Below are positions 24,859 to 36,941 of a stretch of 64,000 nt of DNA, in pieces. The notes beneath the pieces were generated by a model that was not told where the DNA came from, made no database searches, and worked only from the letters and a program-made list of their open reading frames with translations. The position numbers and the translations under genes are program-made. Within the stretch, counting starts at the first letter, position 1; each line of letters begins with the position of its first letter. Where the stretch lies: assembly GCA_023053685.1 (NCBI GenBank), contig JALIGW010000217.1:1-64000 (forward strand). The letters run 5' to 3'. This DNA comes from Diadophis punctatus similis. Lineage: Eukaryota; Chordata; Lepidosauria; Squamata; Dipsadidae.

Positions 24859-26834
24859 TCTTTCTTTTTCATTTCTGAGGTGTTTGTCAAAAGTGATGTT
24901 TTTGGGCTGAATTGAATCCTAAGGCGAATGCTGTGTTAGACCTTGGGCTAGCTCTTCAGGGAAAGGTCGGAATCGAAAATCAAGTGAGAATTCGGCTTTC
25001 CAGCACGTGGGGAACAGGAATATGTGTTTCATTTTCATTTCTGAGGTGTTTGTCAAAAGTCATGTTTTTGGGCTGTATTGAGTCCTAAGGCGAATGCTGT
25101 GTTAGACTTTGGGCTAGCTCTTCAGGGAAAGGTCGGAATCAAAAATCAAGCGAGAATTAGGCTTTCCAGCCTGTGGGGAACAGGAATATGTGTTTCATTT
25201 TCATTTCTGAGGTGTTTGTCAAAAGTCATGTTTTTTGGCTGTATTGAGTCCTAAGGCGAATGCTGTGTTAGACTTTGGGCTAGCTCTTCAGGGAAAGGTC
25301 GGAATCAAAAATCAAGCGAGAATTCGGCTTTCCAGCCTGTGGGGAACAGGAATATGTGTTTCATTTTCATTTCTGAGGTGTTTGTCAAAAGTCATGTTTT
25401 TTGGCTGTATTGAGTCCTAAGGCGAATGCTGTGTTAGACTTTGGGCTAGCTCTTCAGGGTAGGCTCCGAATCAAAAATCAAGCGAGAATTCGGCTTTACA
25501 GCACGTGGGGAACAGGAATATGTGTTTCTTTTTCATTTCTGAGGTGTTTGTCAAAAGTCATGTTTTTTTGGCTGAATTGAGAACTAAGGCGAATGCTGTG
25601 TTAGACTTTGGGCTAGCTCTTCAGGGTAGGCTCGGAATCAAAATTCAAGCGAGATTTCGGCTTTCCAGCACGTGGGGAACAGGAATATGTGTTTCTTTTT
25701 CATTTCTGAGGTGTTTGTCAAAAGTGATGTTTTTGGACTGAATTGAATCCTAAGGCGAATGCTGTGTTAGACTTTCGGCTAGCTCTTCAGGGTAGGCTCG
25801 GAATCGAAAATCAAGCGAGGAATTCGGCTTTCCAGCCCGTGGGGAACAGGAATATGTGTTTCTTTTTCATTTCTGAGGTGTTTGTCAAAAGTGATGTTTT
25901 TGGGCTGAATTGAGAAATAAGGCGAATGCTGTGTTAGACCTTGGGCTAGCTCTTCAGGGAAAGGTCGGAATCAAAAATCAAGCGAGAATTCGGCTTTCCA
26001 GCCTGTGGGGAACAGGAATATGTGTTTCATTTTCATTTCTGAGGTGTTTGTCAAAAGTCATGTTTTTTGGCTGTATTGAGTCCTAAGGCGAATGCTGTGT
26101 TAGACTTTGGGCTAGCTCTTCAGGGTAGGCTTGGAATCGAAAATCAAGCGAGAATTCGGCTTTCCAGCCTGTGGGGAACAGGAATATGTGTTTCATTTTC
26201 ATTTCTGAGGTGTTTGTCAAAAGTCATGTTTTTTGGCTGTATTGAGTCCTAAGGCGAATGCTGTGTTAGACTTTGGGCTAGCTCTTCAGGGAAACGTCAG
26301 AATCAAAAATCAAGCGAGAATTCGGCTTTCCAGCCTGTGGGGAACAGGAATATGTGTTTCATTTTCATTTCTGAGGTGTTTGTCAAAAGTCATGTTTTTT
26401 GGCTGTATTGAGTCCTAAGGCGAATGCTGTGTTAGACTTTGGGCTAGCTCTTCAGGGTAGGCTCGGAATCAAAAATCAAGCGAGAATTCGGCTTTCCAGC
26501 CTGTGGGGAACAGGAATATGTGTTTCTTTTTCATTTCTGAGGTGTTTGTCAAAAGTGATGTTTTTGGGCTGAATTGAGAACTAAGGCGAATTCCGTGTTA
26601 GACATTGGGCTTTCTGTTCAGGGAAAGCTCGGAATCAAAAATCAAGCGAGAATTCGGCTTTCCAGCCTGTGGGGAACAGGAATATGTGTTTCATTTTTAT
26701 TTCTGAGGTGTTTGTCAAAAGTCATGTTTTTTGGCTGTATTGAGTCCTAAGGCGAATGCTGTGTTAGACTTTGGGCTAGCTCTTCAGGGTAGGCTCCGAA
26801 TCAAAATTCAAGCGAGAATTCGGCTTTCCAGCAC
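24859..26834 (+). repeat. Partial 7-mer followed by mosaic monomers
   Basis: This starts as a 7-mer (types 1 and 2, with GAATTAGGC at about 25155 destroying GAATTC) and then changes to A, E and C monomers. AAACGTCAG near 26293 is shared with about 4565, 13187 and 34074. From about 25824 the sequence matches 33606 onward at an offset of 7782. Two consecutive 167-bp monomers lie at 25508-25841. Otherwise it is ordinary satellite. Confidence 0.83.
25508..25841 (+). repeat. Two adjacent 167-bp monomers
   Basis: The first (25508-25674) has an extra T in the T-run, giving GTTTTTTTGGCTG. The second (25675-25841) has an extra G in CAAGCGAGGAATTCGG. They are the only single-base insertions I found among 385 monomers. 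Their adjacency may be chance, or may be a local sequencing or consensus error. Confidence 0.9.
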
Positions 26835-28160
26835 GTGGGGAACAGGAATATGTGTTTCTTTTTCATTTCTGAGGTGTTTGTCAAAAGTGATGTTTTTGGA
26901 CTGAATTGAATCCTAAGGCGAATGCTGTGTTAGACTTTCGGCTAGCTCTTCAGGGTAGGTTCGGAATCGAAAATCAAGTGAGAATTTGGCTTTCCAGCCC
27001 GTGGGGAACAGGAATATGTGTTTCTTTTTCATTTCTGAGGTGTTTGTCAAAAGTGATGTTTTTGGGCTGAATTGAGAAATAAGGCGAATGCTGTGTTAGA
27101 CCTTGGGCTAGCTCTTCAGGGAAAGGTCGGAATCAAAAATCAAGCGAGAATTCGGCTTTCCAGCCTGTGGGGAACAGGAATATGTGTTTCATTTTCATTT
27201 CTGAGGTGTTTGTCAAAAGTCATGTTTTTTGGCTGTATTGAGTCCTAAGGCGAATGCTGTGTTAGACTTTGGGCTAGCTCTTCAGGGTAGGCTCGGAATC
27301 AAAATTCAAGCGAGAATTCGGCTTTCCAGCCCGTGGGGAACAGGAATATGTGTTTCTTTTTCATTTCTGAGGTGTTTGTCAAAAGTGATGTTTTTGGGCT
27401 GAATTGAATCCTAAGGCGAATGCTGTGTTAGACTTTGGGCTAGCTCTTCAGGGTAGGCTCGGAATCGAAAATCAAGCGAGAATTCGGCTTTCCAGCCTGT
27501 GGGGAACAGGAATATGTGTTTCTTTTTCATTTCTGAGGTGTTTGCCAAAAGTGATGTTTTTGGACAATTGAATCCTAAGGCGAATGCTGTGTTAGACATT
27601 GGGCTAGCTCTTTAGGGTAGGCTCGGAATCGAAAATCAAGCGAGAATTTGGCTTTCCAGCACGTGGGGAACAGGAATATTTCTTTCTTTTTCATTTCTGA
27701 GGTGTTTGTCAAAAGTGATGTTTTTGGGCTGAATTGAGAAATAAGGCGAATGCTGTGTTAGACCTTGGGCTAGCTCTTCAGGGTAGGCTCGGAATCAAAA
27801 TTCAAGCGAGAATTCGGCTTTCCAGCCCGTGGGGAACAGGAATATGTGTTTCTTTTTCATTTCTGAGGTGTTTGTCAAAAGTCATGTTTTTTGGCTGTAT
27901 TGAGTCCTAAGGCGAATGCTGTGTTAGACTTTGGGCTAGCTCTTCAGGGTAGGCTCGGAATCAAAATTCAAGCGAGAATTCAGCTTTCCAGCCCGTGGGG
28001 AACAGGAATATGTGTTTCTTTTTCATTTCTGAGGTGTTTGTCAAAAGTGATGTTTTTGGGCTGAATTGAATCCTAAGGCGAATGCTGTGTTAGACTTTGG
28101 GCTAGCTCTTCAGGGTAGGCTCGGAATCGAAAATGAAGCGAGAATTCAGCTTTCCAGCAT
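26835..28160 (+). repeat. 8-mer duplication 2, copy a (1326 bp)
   Basis: Eight monomers (seven of 166 bp, one of 164 bp) repeat immediately downstream. Shared private marks include TTTGCCAAAAG (about 27541), which replaces the near-invariant TTTGTCAAAAG. The left boundary is set by CACGTGG here against CATGTGG at the equivalent site of copy b. Confidence 0.88.
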
Positions 28161-29486
28161 GTGGGGAACAGGAATATGTGTTTCTTTTTCATTTCTGAGG
28201 TGTTTGTCAAAAGTGATGTTTTTGGACTGAATTGAATCCTAAGGCGAATGCTGTGTTAGACTTTCGGCTAGCTCTTCAGGGTAGGTTCGGAATCGAAAAT
28301 CAAGTGAGAATTTGGCTTTCCAGCCCGTGGGGAACAGGAATATGTGTTTCTTTTTCATTTCTGAGGTGTTTGTCAAAAGTGATGTTTTTGGGCTGAATTG
28401 AGAAATAAGGCGAATGCTGTGTTAGACCTTGGGCTAGCTCTTCAGGGAAAGGTCGGAATCAAAAATCAAGCGAGAATTCGGCTTTCCAGCCTGTGGGGAA
28501 CAGGAATATGTGTTTCATTTTCATTTCTGAGGTGTTTGTCAAAAGTCATGTTTTTTGGCTGTATTGAGTCCTAAGGCGAATGCTGTGTTAGACTTTGGGC
28601 TAGCTCTTCAGGGTAGGCTCGGAATCAAAATTCAAGCGAGAATTCGGCTTTCCAGCCCGTGGGGAACAGGAATATGTGTTTCTTTTTCATTTCTGAGGTG
28701 TTTGTCAAAAGTGATGTTTTTGGGCTGAATTGAATCCTAAGGCGAATGCTGTGTTAGACTTTGGGCTAGCTCTTCAGGGTAGGCTCGGAATCGAAAATCA
28801 AGCGAGAATTCGGCTTTCCAGCCTGTGGGGAACAGGAATATGTGTTTCTTTTTCATTTCTGAGGTGTTTGCCAAAAGTGATGTTTTTGGACAATTGAATC
28901 CTAAGGCGAATGCTGTGTTAGACATTGGGCTAGCTCTTTAGGGTAGGCTCGGAATCGAAAATCAAGCGAGAATTTGGCTTTCCAGCACGTGGGGAACAGG
29001 AATATTTCTTTCTTTTTCATTTCTGAGGTGTTTGTCAAAAGTGATGTTTTTGGGCTGAATTGAGAAATAAGGCGAATGCTGTGTTAGACCTTGGGCTAGC
29101 TCTTCAGGGTAGGCTCGGAATCAAAATTCAAGCGAGAATTCGGCTTTCCAGCCCGTGGGGAACAGGAATATGTGTTTCTTTTTCATTTCTGAGGTGTTTG
29201 TCAAAAGTCATGTTTTTTGGCTGTATTGAGTCCTAAGGCGAATGCTGTGTTAGACTTTGGGCTAGCTCTTCAGGGTAGGCTCGGAATCAAAATTCAAGCG
29301 AGAATTCAGCTTTCCAGCCCGTGGGGAACAGGAATATGTGTTTCTTTTTCATTTCTGAGGTGTTTGTCAAAAGTGATGTTTTTGGGCTGAATTGAATCCT
29401 AAGGCGAATGCTGTGTTAGACTTTGGGCTAGCTCTTCAGGGTAGGCTCGGAATCGAAAATGAAGCGAGAATTCAGCTTTCCAGCAT
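28161..29486 (+). repeat. 8-mer duplication 2, copy b (1326 bp)
   Basis: This matches 26835-28160 at an offset of 1326, including TTTGCCAAAAG at about 28867. Its right end is where the next monomer changes from GGACTGAATTG to GACAATTG, so the boundary is uncertain by some 60 bp. Confidence 0.87.
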
Positions 29487-29917
29487 GTGGGGAACAGGAA
29501 TATGTGTTTCTTTTTCATTTCTGAGGTGTTTGTCAAAAGTGATGTTTTTGGACAATTGAATCCTAAGGCGAATGCTGTGTTAGACTTTGGGCTAGCTCTT
29601 CAGGGTAGGCTCGGAATCGAAAATCAAGCGAGAATTTGGCTTTCCAGCCTGTGGGGAACAGGAATATGTGTTTCATTTTCATTTCTGAGGTGTTTGTCAA
29701 AAGTCATGTTTTTTGGCTGTATTGAGTCCTAAGGCGAATGCTGTGTTAGACTTTGGGCTAGCTCTTCAGGGTAGGCTTGGAATCGAAAATCAAGCGAGAA
29801 TTCAGCTTTCCAGCATGTGGGGAACAGGAATATGTGTTTCTTTTTCATTTCTGAGGTGTTTGTCAAAAGTGATGTTTTTGGACAATTGAATCCTAAGGCG
29901 AATGCTGTGTTAGACTT
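29310..29917 (+). repeat. Block repeated 3640 bp downstream, copy a
   Basis: About 600 bp with GAAAATGAAGCGAG, TTCAGC, CATGTGG and two GACAATTG monomers. It recurs at about 32950-33557. The insert between the two copies carries the 165-bp subfamily. The offset of 3640 equals 22 monomers minus 12 bp, fully accounted for by eight 165-bp and two 164-bp monomers. Confidence 0.83.
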
Positions 29918-30043
29918 TGGGCTAGCTCTTCAGGGTAGGCTCGGAATCGAAAATCAAGCGAGAATTCGGCTTTCCAGCCCGTGGGGAACAGGAATATGTG
30001 TTTCTTTTTCATTTCTGAGGTGTCTGTCAAAAGTGATGTTTTT

Positions 30044-31368
30044 GGACTGAATTGAATCCTAAGGCGAATGCTGTGTTAGACTTTCGGCTAGCTCTTCAGG
30101 GTAGGCTCGGAATCGAAAATCAAGCGAGAATTTGGCTTTCCAGCACGTGGGGAACAGGAATATGTCTTTCTTTTTCATTTCTGAGGTGTTTGTCAAAAGT
30201 GATGTTTTTGGGCTGAATTGAATCCTAAGGCGAATGCTGTGTTAGACCTTGGGCTAGCTCTTCAGGGAAAGGTCGGAATCAAAAATCAAGCGAGAATTCG
30301 GCTTTCCAGCCCGGGGGCATCAGGAATATGTGTTTCATATTCATTTCTGAGGTGTTTGTCAAAAGTGATGTTTTTGGGCTGAATTGAGAAATAAGGGGAA
30401 TGCTGTGTTAGACCTTGGGCTAGCTCTTCAGGGAAAGGTCGGAATCAAAAATCAAGTGAGAATTCGGCTTTGCAGCCCGTGGGGAACAGGAATATGTGTT
30501 TCATTTTCATTTCTGAGGTGTTTGTCAAAAGTGATGTTTTTTGGCTGAATTGAGAACTAAGGCGAATTCCGTGTTAGACATTGGGCTAGCTCTTCAGGGA
30601 AAGGTCGGAATCAAAAATCAAGCGAGAATTCGGCTTTGCAACCCGTGGGGAACAGGAATATGTGTTTCTTTTTCATTTCTGAGGTGTTTGTCAAAAGTGA
30701 TGTTTTTGGACTGAATTGAATCCTAAGGCGAATGCTGTGTTAGACTTTGGGCTAGCTCTTCAGGGTAGGCTCGAAATCGAAATTCAAGCAAGAATTCGGC
30801 TTTCCAGCATGTGGGGAACAGGAATGTGTGTTTCTTTTTCATTTCTGAGGTGTTTGTTAAAACTGATGTTTTTTGGCTAATTGAGTCCTAAGGCGAATGC
30901 TGTGTTAGACCTTGGGCTAGCTCTTCAGGGAAGGCTCGGAATCCAAAATCAAGCGAGAATTCGGCTTTCCAGCCCGTGGGGAACAGGTATATGTGTTTCT
31001 TTTTCATTTCTGAGGTGTTTGTTAAAACTGATGTTTTTTGGCTAATTGAGTCCTAAGGCGAATGCTGTGTTAGACCTTGGGCTAGCTCTTCAGGGAAGGC
31101 TCGGAATCCAAAATCAAGCGAGAATTCGGCTTTCCAGCCCGTGGGGAACAGGTATATGTGTTTCTTTTTCATTTCTGAGGTGTTTGTTAAAACTGATGTT
31201 TTTTGGCTAATTGAGTCCTAAGGCGAATGCTGTGTTAGACCTTGGGCTAGCTCTTCAGGGAAGGCTCGGAATCCAAAATCAAGCGAGAATTCGGCTTTCC
31301 AGCCCGTGGGGAACAGGTATATGTGTTTCTTTTTCATTTCTGAGGTGTTTGTTAAAACTGATGTTTTT
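30044..31368 (+). repeat. 8-mer duplication 3, copy a (1325 bp)
   Basis: Five 166-bp and three 165-bp periods. It carries GGGGGCATCAGG (about 30313), TTTCATATTC (about 30333), AATAAGGGGAATG (about 30391), TTTGCAGCCC and TTTGCAACCC forms, and CTCGAAATCG (about 30770). The same marks recur 1325 bp downstream, except that copy b has GTGGGCATCAGG where copy a has GGGGGCATCAGG. Confidence 0.88.
30814..31308 (+). repeat. Run of three 165-bp F-type monomers
   Basis: Monomers at 30814, 30979 and 31144 share GTTAAAACTGATG, GGCTAATTGAG (one base shorter than GGCTGTATTGAG), GGGAAGGCTCGG and TCCAAAATC. The second and third also have ACAGGTATATG, and the first has GGAATGTGTG. A fourth (from 31309) begins as F type but switches to GGACTGAATTG at about 31369, making it a 166-bp chimera at the duplication junction. 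Confidence 0.93.
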
Positions 31369-32693
31369 GGACTGAATTGAATCCTAAGGCGAATGCTGTG
31401 TTAGACTTTCGGCTAGCTCTTCAGGGTAGGCTCGGAATCGAAAATCAAGCGAGAATTTGGCTTTCCAGCACGTGGGGAACAGGAATATGTCTTTCTTTTT
31501 CATTTCTGAGGTGTTTGTCAAAAGTGATGTTTTTGGGCTGAATTGAATCCTAAGGCGAATGCTGTGTTAGACCTTGGGCTAGCTCTTCAGGGAAAGGTCG
31601 GAATCAAAAATCAAGCGAGAATTCGGCTTTCCAGCCCGTGGGCATCAGGAATATGTGTTTCATATTCATTTCTGAGGTGTTTGTCAAAAGTGATGTTTTT
31701 GGGCTGAATTGAGAAATAAGGGGAATGCTGTGTTAGACCTTGGGCTAGCTCTTCAGGGAAAGGTCGGAATCAAAAATCAAGTGAGAATTCGGCTTTGCAG
31801 CCCGTGGGGAACAGGAATATGTGTTTCATTTTCATTTCTGAGGTGTTTGTCAAAAGTGATGTTTTTTGGCTGAATTGAGAACTAAGGCGAATTCCGTGTT
31901 AGACATTGGGCTAGCTCTTCAGGGAAAGGTCGGAATCAAAAATCAAGCGAGAATTCGGCTTTGCAACCCGTGGGGAACAGGAATATGTGTTTCTTTTTCA
32001 TTTCTGAGGTGTTTGTCAAAAGTGATGTTTTTGGACTGAATTGAATCCTAAGGCGAATGCTGTGTTAGACTTTGGGCTAGCTCTTCAGGGTAGGCTCGAA
32101 ATCGAAATTCAAGCAAGAATTCGGCTTTCCAGCATGTGGGGAACAGGAATGTGTGTTTCTTTTTCATTTCTGAGGTGTTTGTTAAAACTGATGTTTTTTG
32201 GCTAATTGAGTCCTAAGGCGAATGCTGTGTTAGACCTTGGGCTAGCTCTTCAGGGAAGGCTCGGAATCCAAAATCAAGCGAGAATTCGGCTTTCCAGCCC
32301 GTGGGGAACAGGTATATGTGTTTCTTTTTCATTTCTGAGGTGTTTGTTAAAACTGATGTTTTTTGGCTAATTGAGTCCTAAGGCGAATGCTGTGTTAGAC
32401 CTTGGGCTAGCTCTTCAGGGAAGGCTCGGAATCCAAAATCAAGCGAGAATTCGGCTTTCCAGCCCGTGGGGAACAGGTATATGTGTTTCTTTTTCATTTC
32501 TGAGGTGTTTGTTAAAACTGATGTTTTTTGGCTAATTGAGTCCTAAGGCGAATGCTGTGTTAGACCTTGGGCTAGCTCTTCAGGGAAGGCTCGGAATCCA
32601 AAATCAAGCGAGAATTCGGCTTTCCAGCCCGTGGGGAACAGGTATATGTGTTTCTTTTTCATTTCTGAGGTGTTTGTTAAAACTGATGTTTTT
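31369..32693 (+). repeat. 8-mer duplication 3, copy b (1325 bp)
   Basis: This repeats 30044-31368, including TTTCATATTC (about 31658), AAGGGGAATG and CTCGAAATCG (about 32095). The transition from F-type to GGACTGAATTG at 31369 is the junction. The copy runs on into a longer F-type stretch than copy a. Confidence 0.87.
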
Positions 32694-32963
32694 TGGCTAA
32701 TTGAGTCCTAAGGCGAATGCTGTGTTAGACCTTGGGCTAGCTCTTCAGGGAAGGCTCGGAATCCAAAATCAAGCGAGAATTCGGCTTTCCAGCCCGTGGG
32801 GAACAGGTATATGTGTTTCTTTTTCATTTCTGAGGTGTTTGTTAAAACTGATGTTTTTTGGCTAATTGAGTCCTAAGGCGAATGCTGTGTTAGACCTTGG
32901 GCTAGCTCTTCAGGGAAGGCTCGGAATCCAAAATCAAGCGAGAATTCGGCTTTCCAGCCCGTG
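32139..32963 (+). repeat. Run of five 165-bp F-type monomers
   Basis: F monomers start at 32139, 32304, 32469, 32634 and 32799, and GTTAAAACTG recurs at an exact 165-bp spacing from 32181 to 32841. Apart from the first (GGAATGTGTG), they look identical to each other. The run is two longer than the upstream run, which points to local copy-number gain after or during the 1325-bp duplication. F-type monomers occur nowhere else in the window. Confidence 0.93.
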
Positions 32964-33605
32964 GGGAACAGGAATATGTGTTTCTTTTTCATTTCTGAGG
33001 TGTTTGTCAAAAGTGATGTTTTTGGGCTGAATTGAATCCTAAGGCGAATGCTGTGTTAGACTTTGGGCTAGCTCTTCAGGGTAGGCTCGGAATCGAAAAT
33101 GAAGCGAGAATTCAGCTTTCCAGCATGTGGGGAACAGGAATATGTGTTTCTTTTTCATTTCTGAGGTGTTTGTCAAAAGTGATGTTTTTGGACAATTGAA
33201 TCCTAAGGCGAATGCTGTGTTAGACTTTGGGCTAGCTCTTCAGGGTAGGCTCGGAATCGAAAATCAAGCGAGAATTTGGCTTTCCAGCCTGTGGGGAACA
33301 GGAATATGTGTTTCATTTTCATTTCTGAGGTGTTTGTCAAAAGTCATGTTTTTTGGCTGTATTGAGTCCTAAGGCGAATGCTGTGTTAGACTTTGGGCTA
33401 GCTCTTCAGGGTAGGCTTGGAATCGAAAATCAAGCGAGAATTCAGCTTTCCAGCATGTGGGGAACAGGAATATGTGTTTCTTTTTCATTTCTGAGGTGTT
33501 TGTCAAAAGTGATGTTTTTGGACAATTGAATCCTAAGGCGAATGCTGTGTTAGACTTTCGGCTAGCTCTTCAGGGTAGGCTCGGAATCGAAAATCAAGCG
33601 AGAAT
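32964..33605 (+). repeat. Block repeated from 3640 bp upstream, copy b
   Basis: This matches 29310-29917 up to about 33557, where GACTTTCGG replaces GACTTTGGG. It follows the F-type run directly. The GAAAATGAAGCGAG monomer and both GACAATTG monomers are retained. Confidence 0.82.
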
Positions 33606-35213
33606 TTGGCTTTCCAGCCCGTGGGGAACAGGAATATGTGTTTCTTTTTCATTTCTGAGGTGTTTGTCAAAAGTGATGTTTTTGGGCTGAATTGAGAAAT
33701 AAGGCGAATGCTGTGTTAGACCTTGGGCTAGCTCTTCAGGGAAAGGTCGGAATCAAAAATCAAGCGAGAATTCGGCTTTCCAGCCTGTGGGGAACAGGAA
33801 TATGTGTTTCATTTTCATTTCTGAGGTGTTTGTCAAAAGTCATGTTTTTTGGCTGTATTGAGTCCTAAGGCGAATGCTGTGTTAGACTTTGGGCTAGCTC
33901 TTCAGGGTAGGCTTGGAATCGAAAATCAAGCGAGAATTCGGCTTTCCAGCCTGTGGGGAACAGGAATATGTGTTTCATTTTCATTTCTGAGGTGTTTGTC
34001 AAAAGTCATGTTTTTTGGCTGTATTGAGTCCTAAGGCGAATGCTGTGTTAGACTTTGGGCTAGCTCTTCAGGGAAACGTCAGAATCAAAAATCAAGCGAG
34101 AATTCGGCTTTCCAGCCTGTGGGGAACAGGAATATGTGTTTCATTTTCATTTCTGAGGTGTTTGTCAAAAGTCATGTTTTTTGGCTGTATTGAGTCCTAA
34201 GGCGAATGCTGTGTTAGACTTTGGGCTAGCTCTTCAGGGTAGGCTCGGAATCGAAAATCAAGCGAGAATTCGGCTTTCCAGCCTGTGGGGAACAGGAATA
34301 TGTGTTTCTTTTTCATTTCTGAGGTGTTTGTCAAAAGTGATGTTTTTGGGCTGAATTGAGAACTAAGGCGAATTCCGTGTTAGACATTGGGCTTTCTGTT
34401 CAGGGAAAGCTCGGAATCAAAAATCAAGCGAGAATTCGGCTTTCCAGCCTGTGGGGAACAGGAATATGTGTTTCATTTTCATTTCTGAGGTGTTTGTCAA
34501 AAGTCATGTTTTTTGGCTGTATTGAGTCCTAAGGCGAATGCTGTGTTAGACTTTGGGCTAGCTCTTCAGGGTAGGCTCCGAATCAAAATTCAAGCGAGAA
34601 TTCGGCTTTCCAGCACGTGGGGAACAGGAATATGTGTTTCTTTTTCATTTCTGAGGTGTTTGTCAAAAGTGATGTTTTTGGACTGAATTGAATCCTAAGG
34701 CGAATGCTGTGTTAGACTTTCGGCTAGCTCTTCAGGGTAGGTTCGGAATCGAAAATCAAGTGAGAATTTGGCTTTCCAGCCCGTGGGGAACAGGAATATG
34801 TGTTTCTTTTTCATTTCTGAGGTGTTTGTCAAAAGTGATGTTTTTGGGCTGAATTGAGAAATAAGGCGAATGCTGTGTTAGACCTTGGGCTAGCTCTTCA
34901 GGGAAAGGTCGGAATCAAAAATCAAGCGAGAATTCGGCTTTCCAGCCTGTGGGGAACAGGAATATGTGTTTCATTTTCATTTCTGAGGTGTTTGTCAAAA
35001 GTCATGTTTTTTGGCTGTATTGAGTCCTAAGGCGAATGCTGTGTTAGACTTTGGGCTAGCTCTTCAGGGTAGGCTCGGAATCAAAATTCAAGCGAGAATT
35101 CGGCTTTCCAGCCCGTGGGGAACAGGAATATGTGTTTCTTTTTCATTTCTGAGGTGTTTGTCAAAAGTGATGTTTTTGGGCTGAATTGAATCCTAAGGCG
35201 AATGCTGTGTTAG
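33606..35213 (+). repeat. Copy of the 25.8-27.4 kb block (offset 7782)
   Basis: This aligns with 25824-27431 at an offset of 7782. It shares AAACGTCAG, GGGCTTTCTGTTC with GAAAGCTCGG, and CTCCGAATC. Differences include TCGAAAATC for TCAAAAATC at about 34252 and TTTTCATTTC for TTTTTATTTC at about 34480. The match ends at a chimeric monomer. Confidence 0.83.
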
Positions 35214-35283
35214 ACATTGGGCTAGCTCTTTAGGGTAGGCTCGGAATCGAAAATCAAGCGAGAATTTGGCTTTCCAGCACGTG
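35118..35283 (+). repeat. Chimeric monomer marking loss of one 164-bp monomer
   Basis: GGGCTGAATTGAATCC is joined to GACATTGGGC and CTCTTTAGGG. At 27.4-27.6 kb the same halves belong to two successive monomers separated by a GACAATTG stretch. The offset to the upstream block falls from 7782 to 7618 here, a loss of exactly 164 bp. Confidence 0.84.
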
Positions 35284-36941
35284 GGGAACAGGAATATTTC
35301 TTTCTTTTTCATTTCTGAGGTGTTTGTCAAAAGTGATGTTTTTGGGCTGAATTGAGAAATAAGGCGAATGCTGTGTTAGACCTTGGGCTAGCTCTTCAGG
35401 GTAGGCTCGGAATCAAAATTCAAGCGAGAATTCGGCTTTCCAGCCCGTGGGGAACAGGAATATGTGTTTCTTTTTCATTTCTGAGGTGTTTGTCAAAAGT
35501 CATGTTTTTTGGCTGTATTGAGTCCTAAGGCGAATGCTGTGTTAGACTTTGGGCTAGCTCTTCCGGGTAGGCTCGGAATCAAAATTCAAGCGAGAATTCA
35601 GCTTTCCAGCCCGTGGGGAACAGGAATATGTGTTTCTTTTTCATTTCTGAGGTGTTTGTCAAAAGTGATGTTTTTGGGCTGAATTGAATCCTAAGGCGAA
35701 TGCTGTGTTAGACTTTGGGCTAGCTCTTCAGGGTAGGCTCGGAATCGAAAATGAAGCGAGAATTCAGCTTTCCAGCATGTGGGGAACAGGAATATGTGTT
35801 TCTTTTTCATTTCTGAGGTGTTTGTCAAAAGTGATGTTTTTGGACAATTGAATCCTAAGGCGAATGCTGTGTTAGACTTTGGGCTAGCTCTTCAGGGTAG
35901 GCTCGGAATCGAAAATCAAGCGAGAATTTGGCTTTCCAGCCTGTGGGGAACAGGAATATGTGTTTCATTTTCATTTCTGAGGTGTTTGTCAAAAGTCATG
36001 TTTTTTGGCTGTATTGAGTCCTAAGGCGAATGCTGTGTTAGACTTTGGGCTAGCTCTTCAGGGTAGGCTTGGAATCGAAAATCAAGCGAGAATTCGGCTT
36101 TCCAGCCTGTGGGGAACAGGAATATGTGTTTCATTTTCATTTCTGAGGTGTTTGTCAAAAGTCATGTTTTTTGGCTGAATTGAGAACTAAGGCGAATGCT
36201 GTGTTAGACTTTGGGCTAGCTCTTCAGGGTAGGCTCGGAATCAAAATTCAAGCGAGAATTCGGCTTTCCAGCCCGTGGGGAACAGGAATATGTGTTTCTT
36301 TTTCATTTCTGAGGTGTCTGTCAAAAGTGATGTTTTTGGACTGAATTGAATCCTAAGGCGAATGCTGTGTTAGACTTTCGGCTAGCTCTTCAGGGTAGGC
36401 TCGGAATCGAAAATCAAGCGAGAATTTGGCTTTCCAGCACGTGGGGAACAGGAATATGTCTTTCTTTTTCATTTCTGAGGTGTTTGTCAAAAGTGATGTT
36501 TTTGGGCTGAATTGAATCCTAAGGCGAATGCTGTGTTAGACCTTGGGCTAGCTCTTCAGGGAAAGGTCGGAATCAAAAATCAAGCGAGAATTCGGCTTTC
36601 CAGCCCGTGGGCATCAGGAATATGTGTTTCTTTTTCATTTCTGAGGTGTTTGTCAAAAGTGATGTTTTTGGGCTGAATTGAGAAATAAGGCGAATGCTGT
36701 GTTAGACCTTGGGCTAGCTCTTCAGGGTAGGCTCGGAATCAAAATTCAAGCGAGAATTCGGCTTTCCAGCATGTTGGGAACAGGAATATGTGTTTCTTTT
36801 TCATTTCTGATGTGTTTGTCAAAAGTGATGTTTTTTGGCTGAATTGAGAACTAAGGCGAATTCCGTGTTAGACATTGGGCTAGCTCTTCAGGGAAAGGTC
36901 GGAATCGAAAATCAAGCGAGAATTCGGCTTTCCAGCACGTG

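Noticed and set aside
27601..27625. TTTAGGG in CTCTTTAGGGTAGG, resembling the plant telomere unit
   Set aside because: It occurs once per variant monomer and never in tandem. It arises from a C-to-T change in the common CTTCAGGG.
30814..32963. Possible repetitive protein in the 165-bp run, since 165 is divisible by three
   Set aside because: A constant frame could in principle persist, but the F monomer has multiple stop triplets (for example in GTTAAAAC, GGCTAATTGAG, CCTAAGG and GTTAGAC) and no long open frame results.
30044..33605. Insertion of a mobile element around the divergent 30-33.6 kb segment
   Set aside because: The segment is made entirely of satellite monomers, and I see no terminal repeats, target-site duplication or coding sequence. 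Its length and flanks are explained by in-register duplication.
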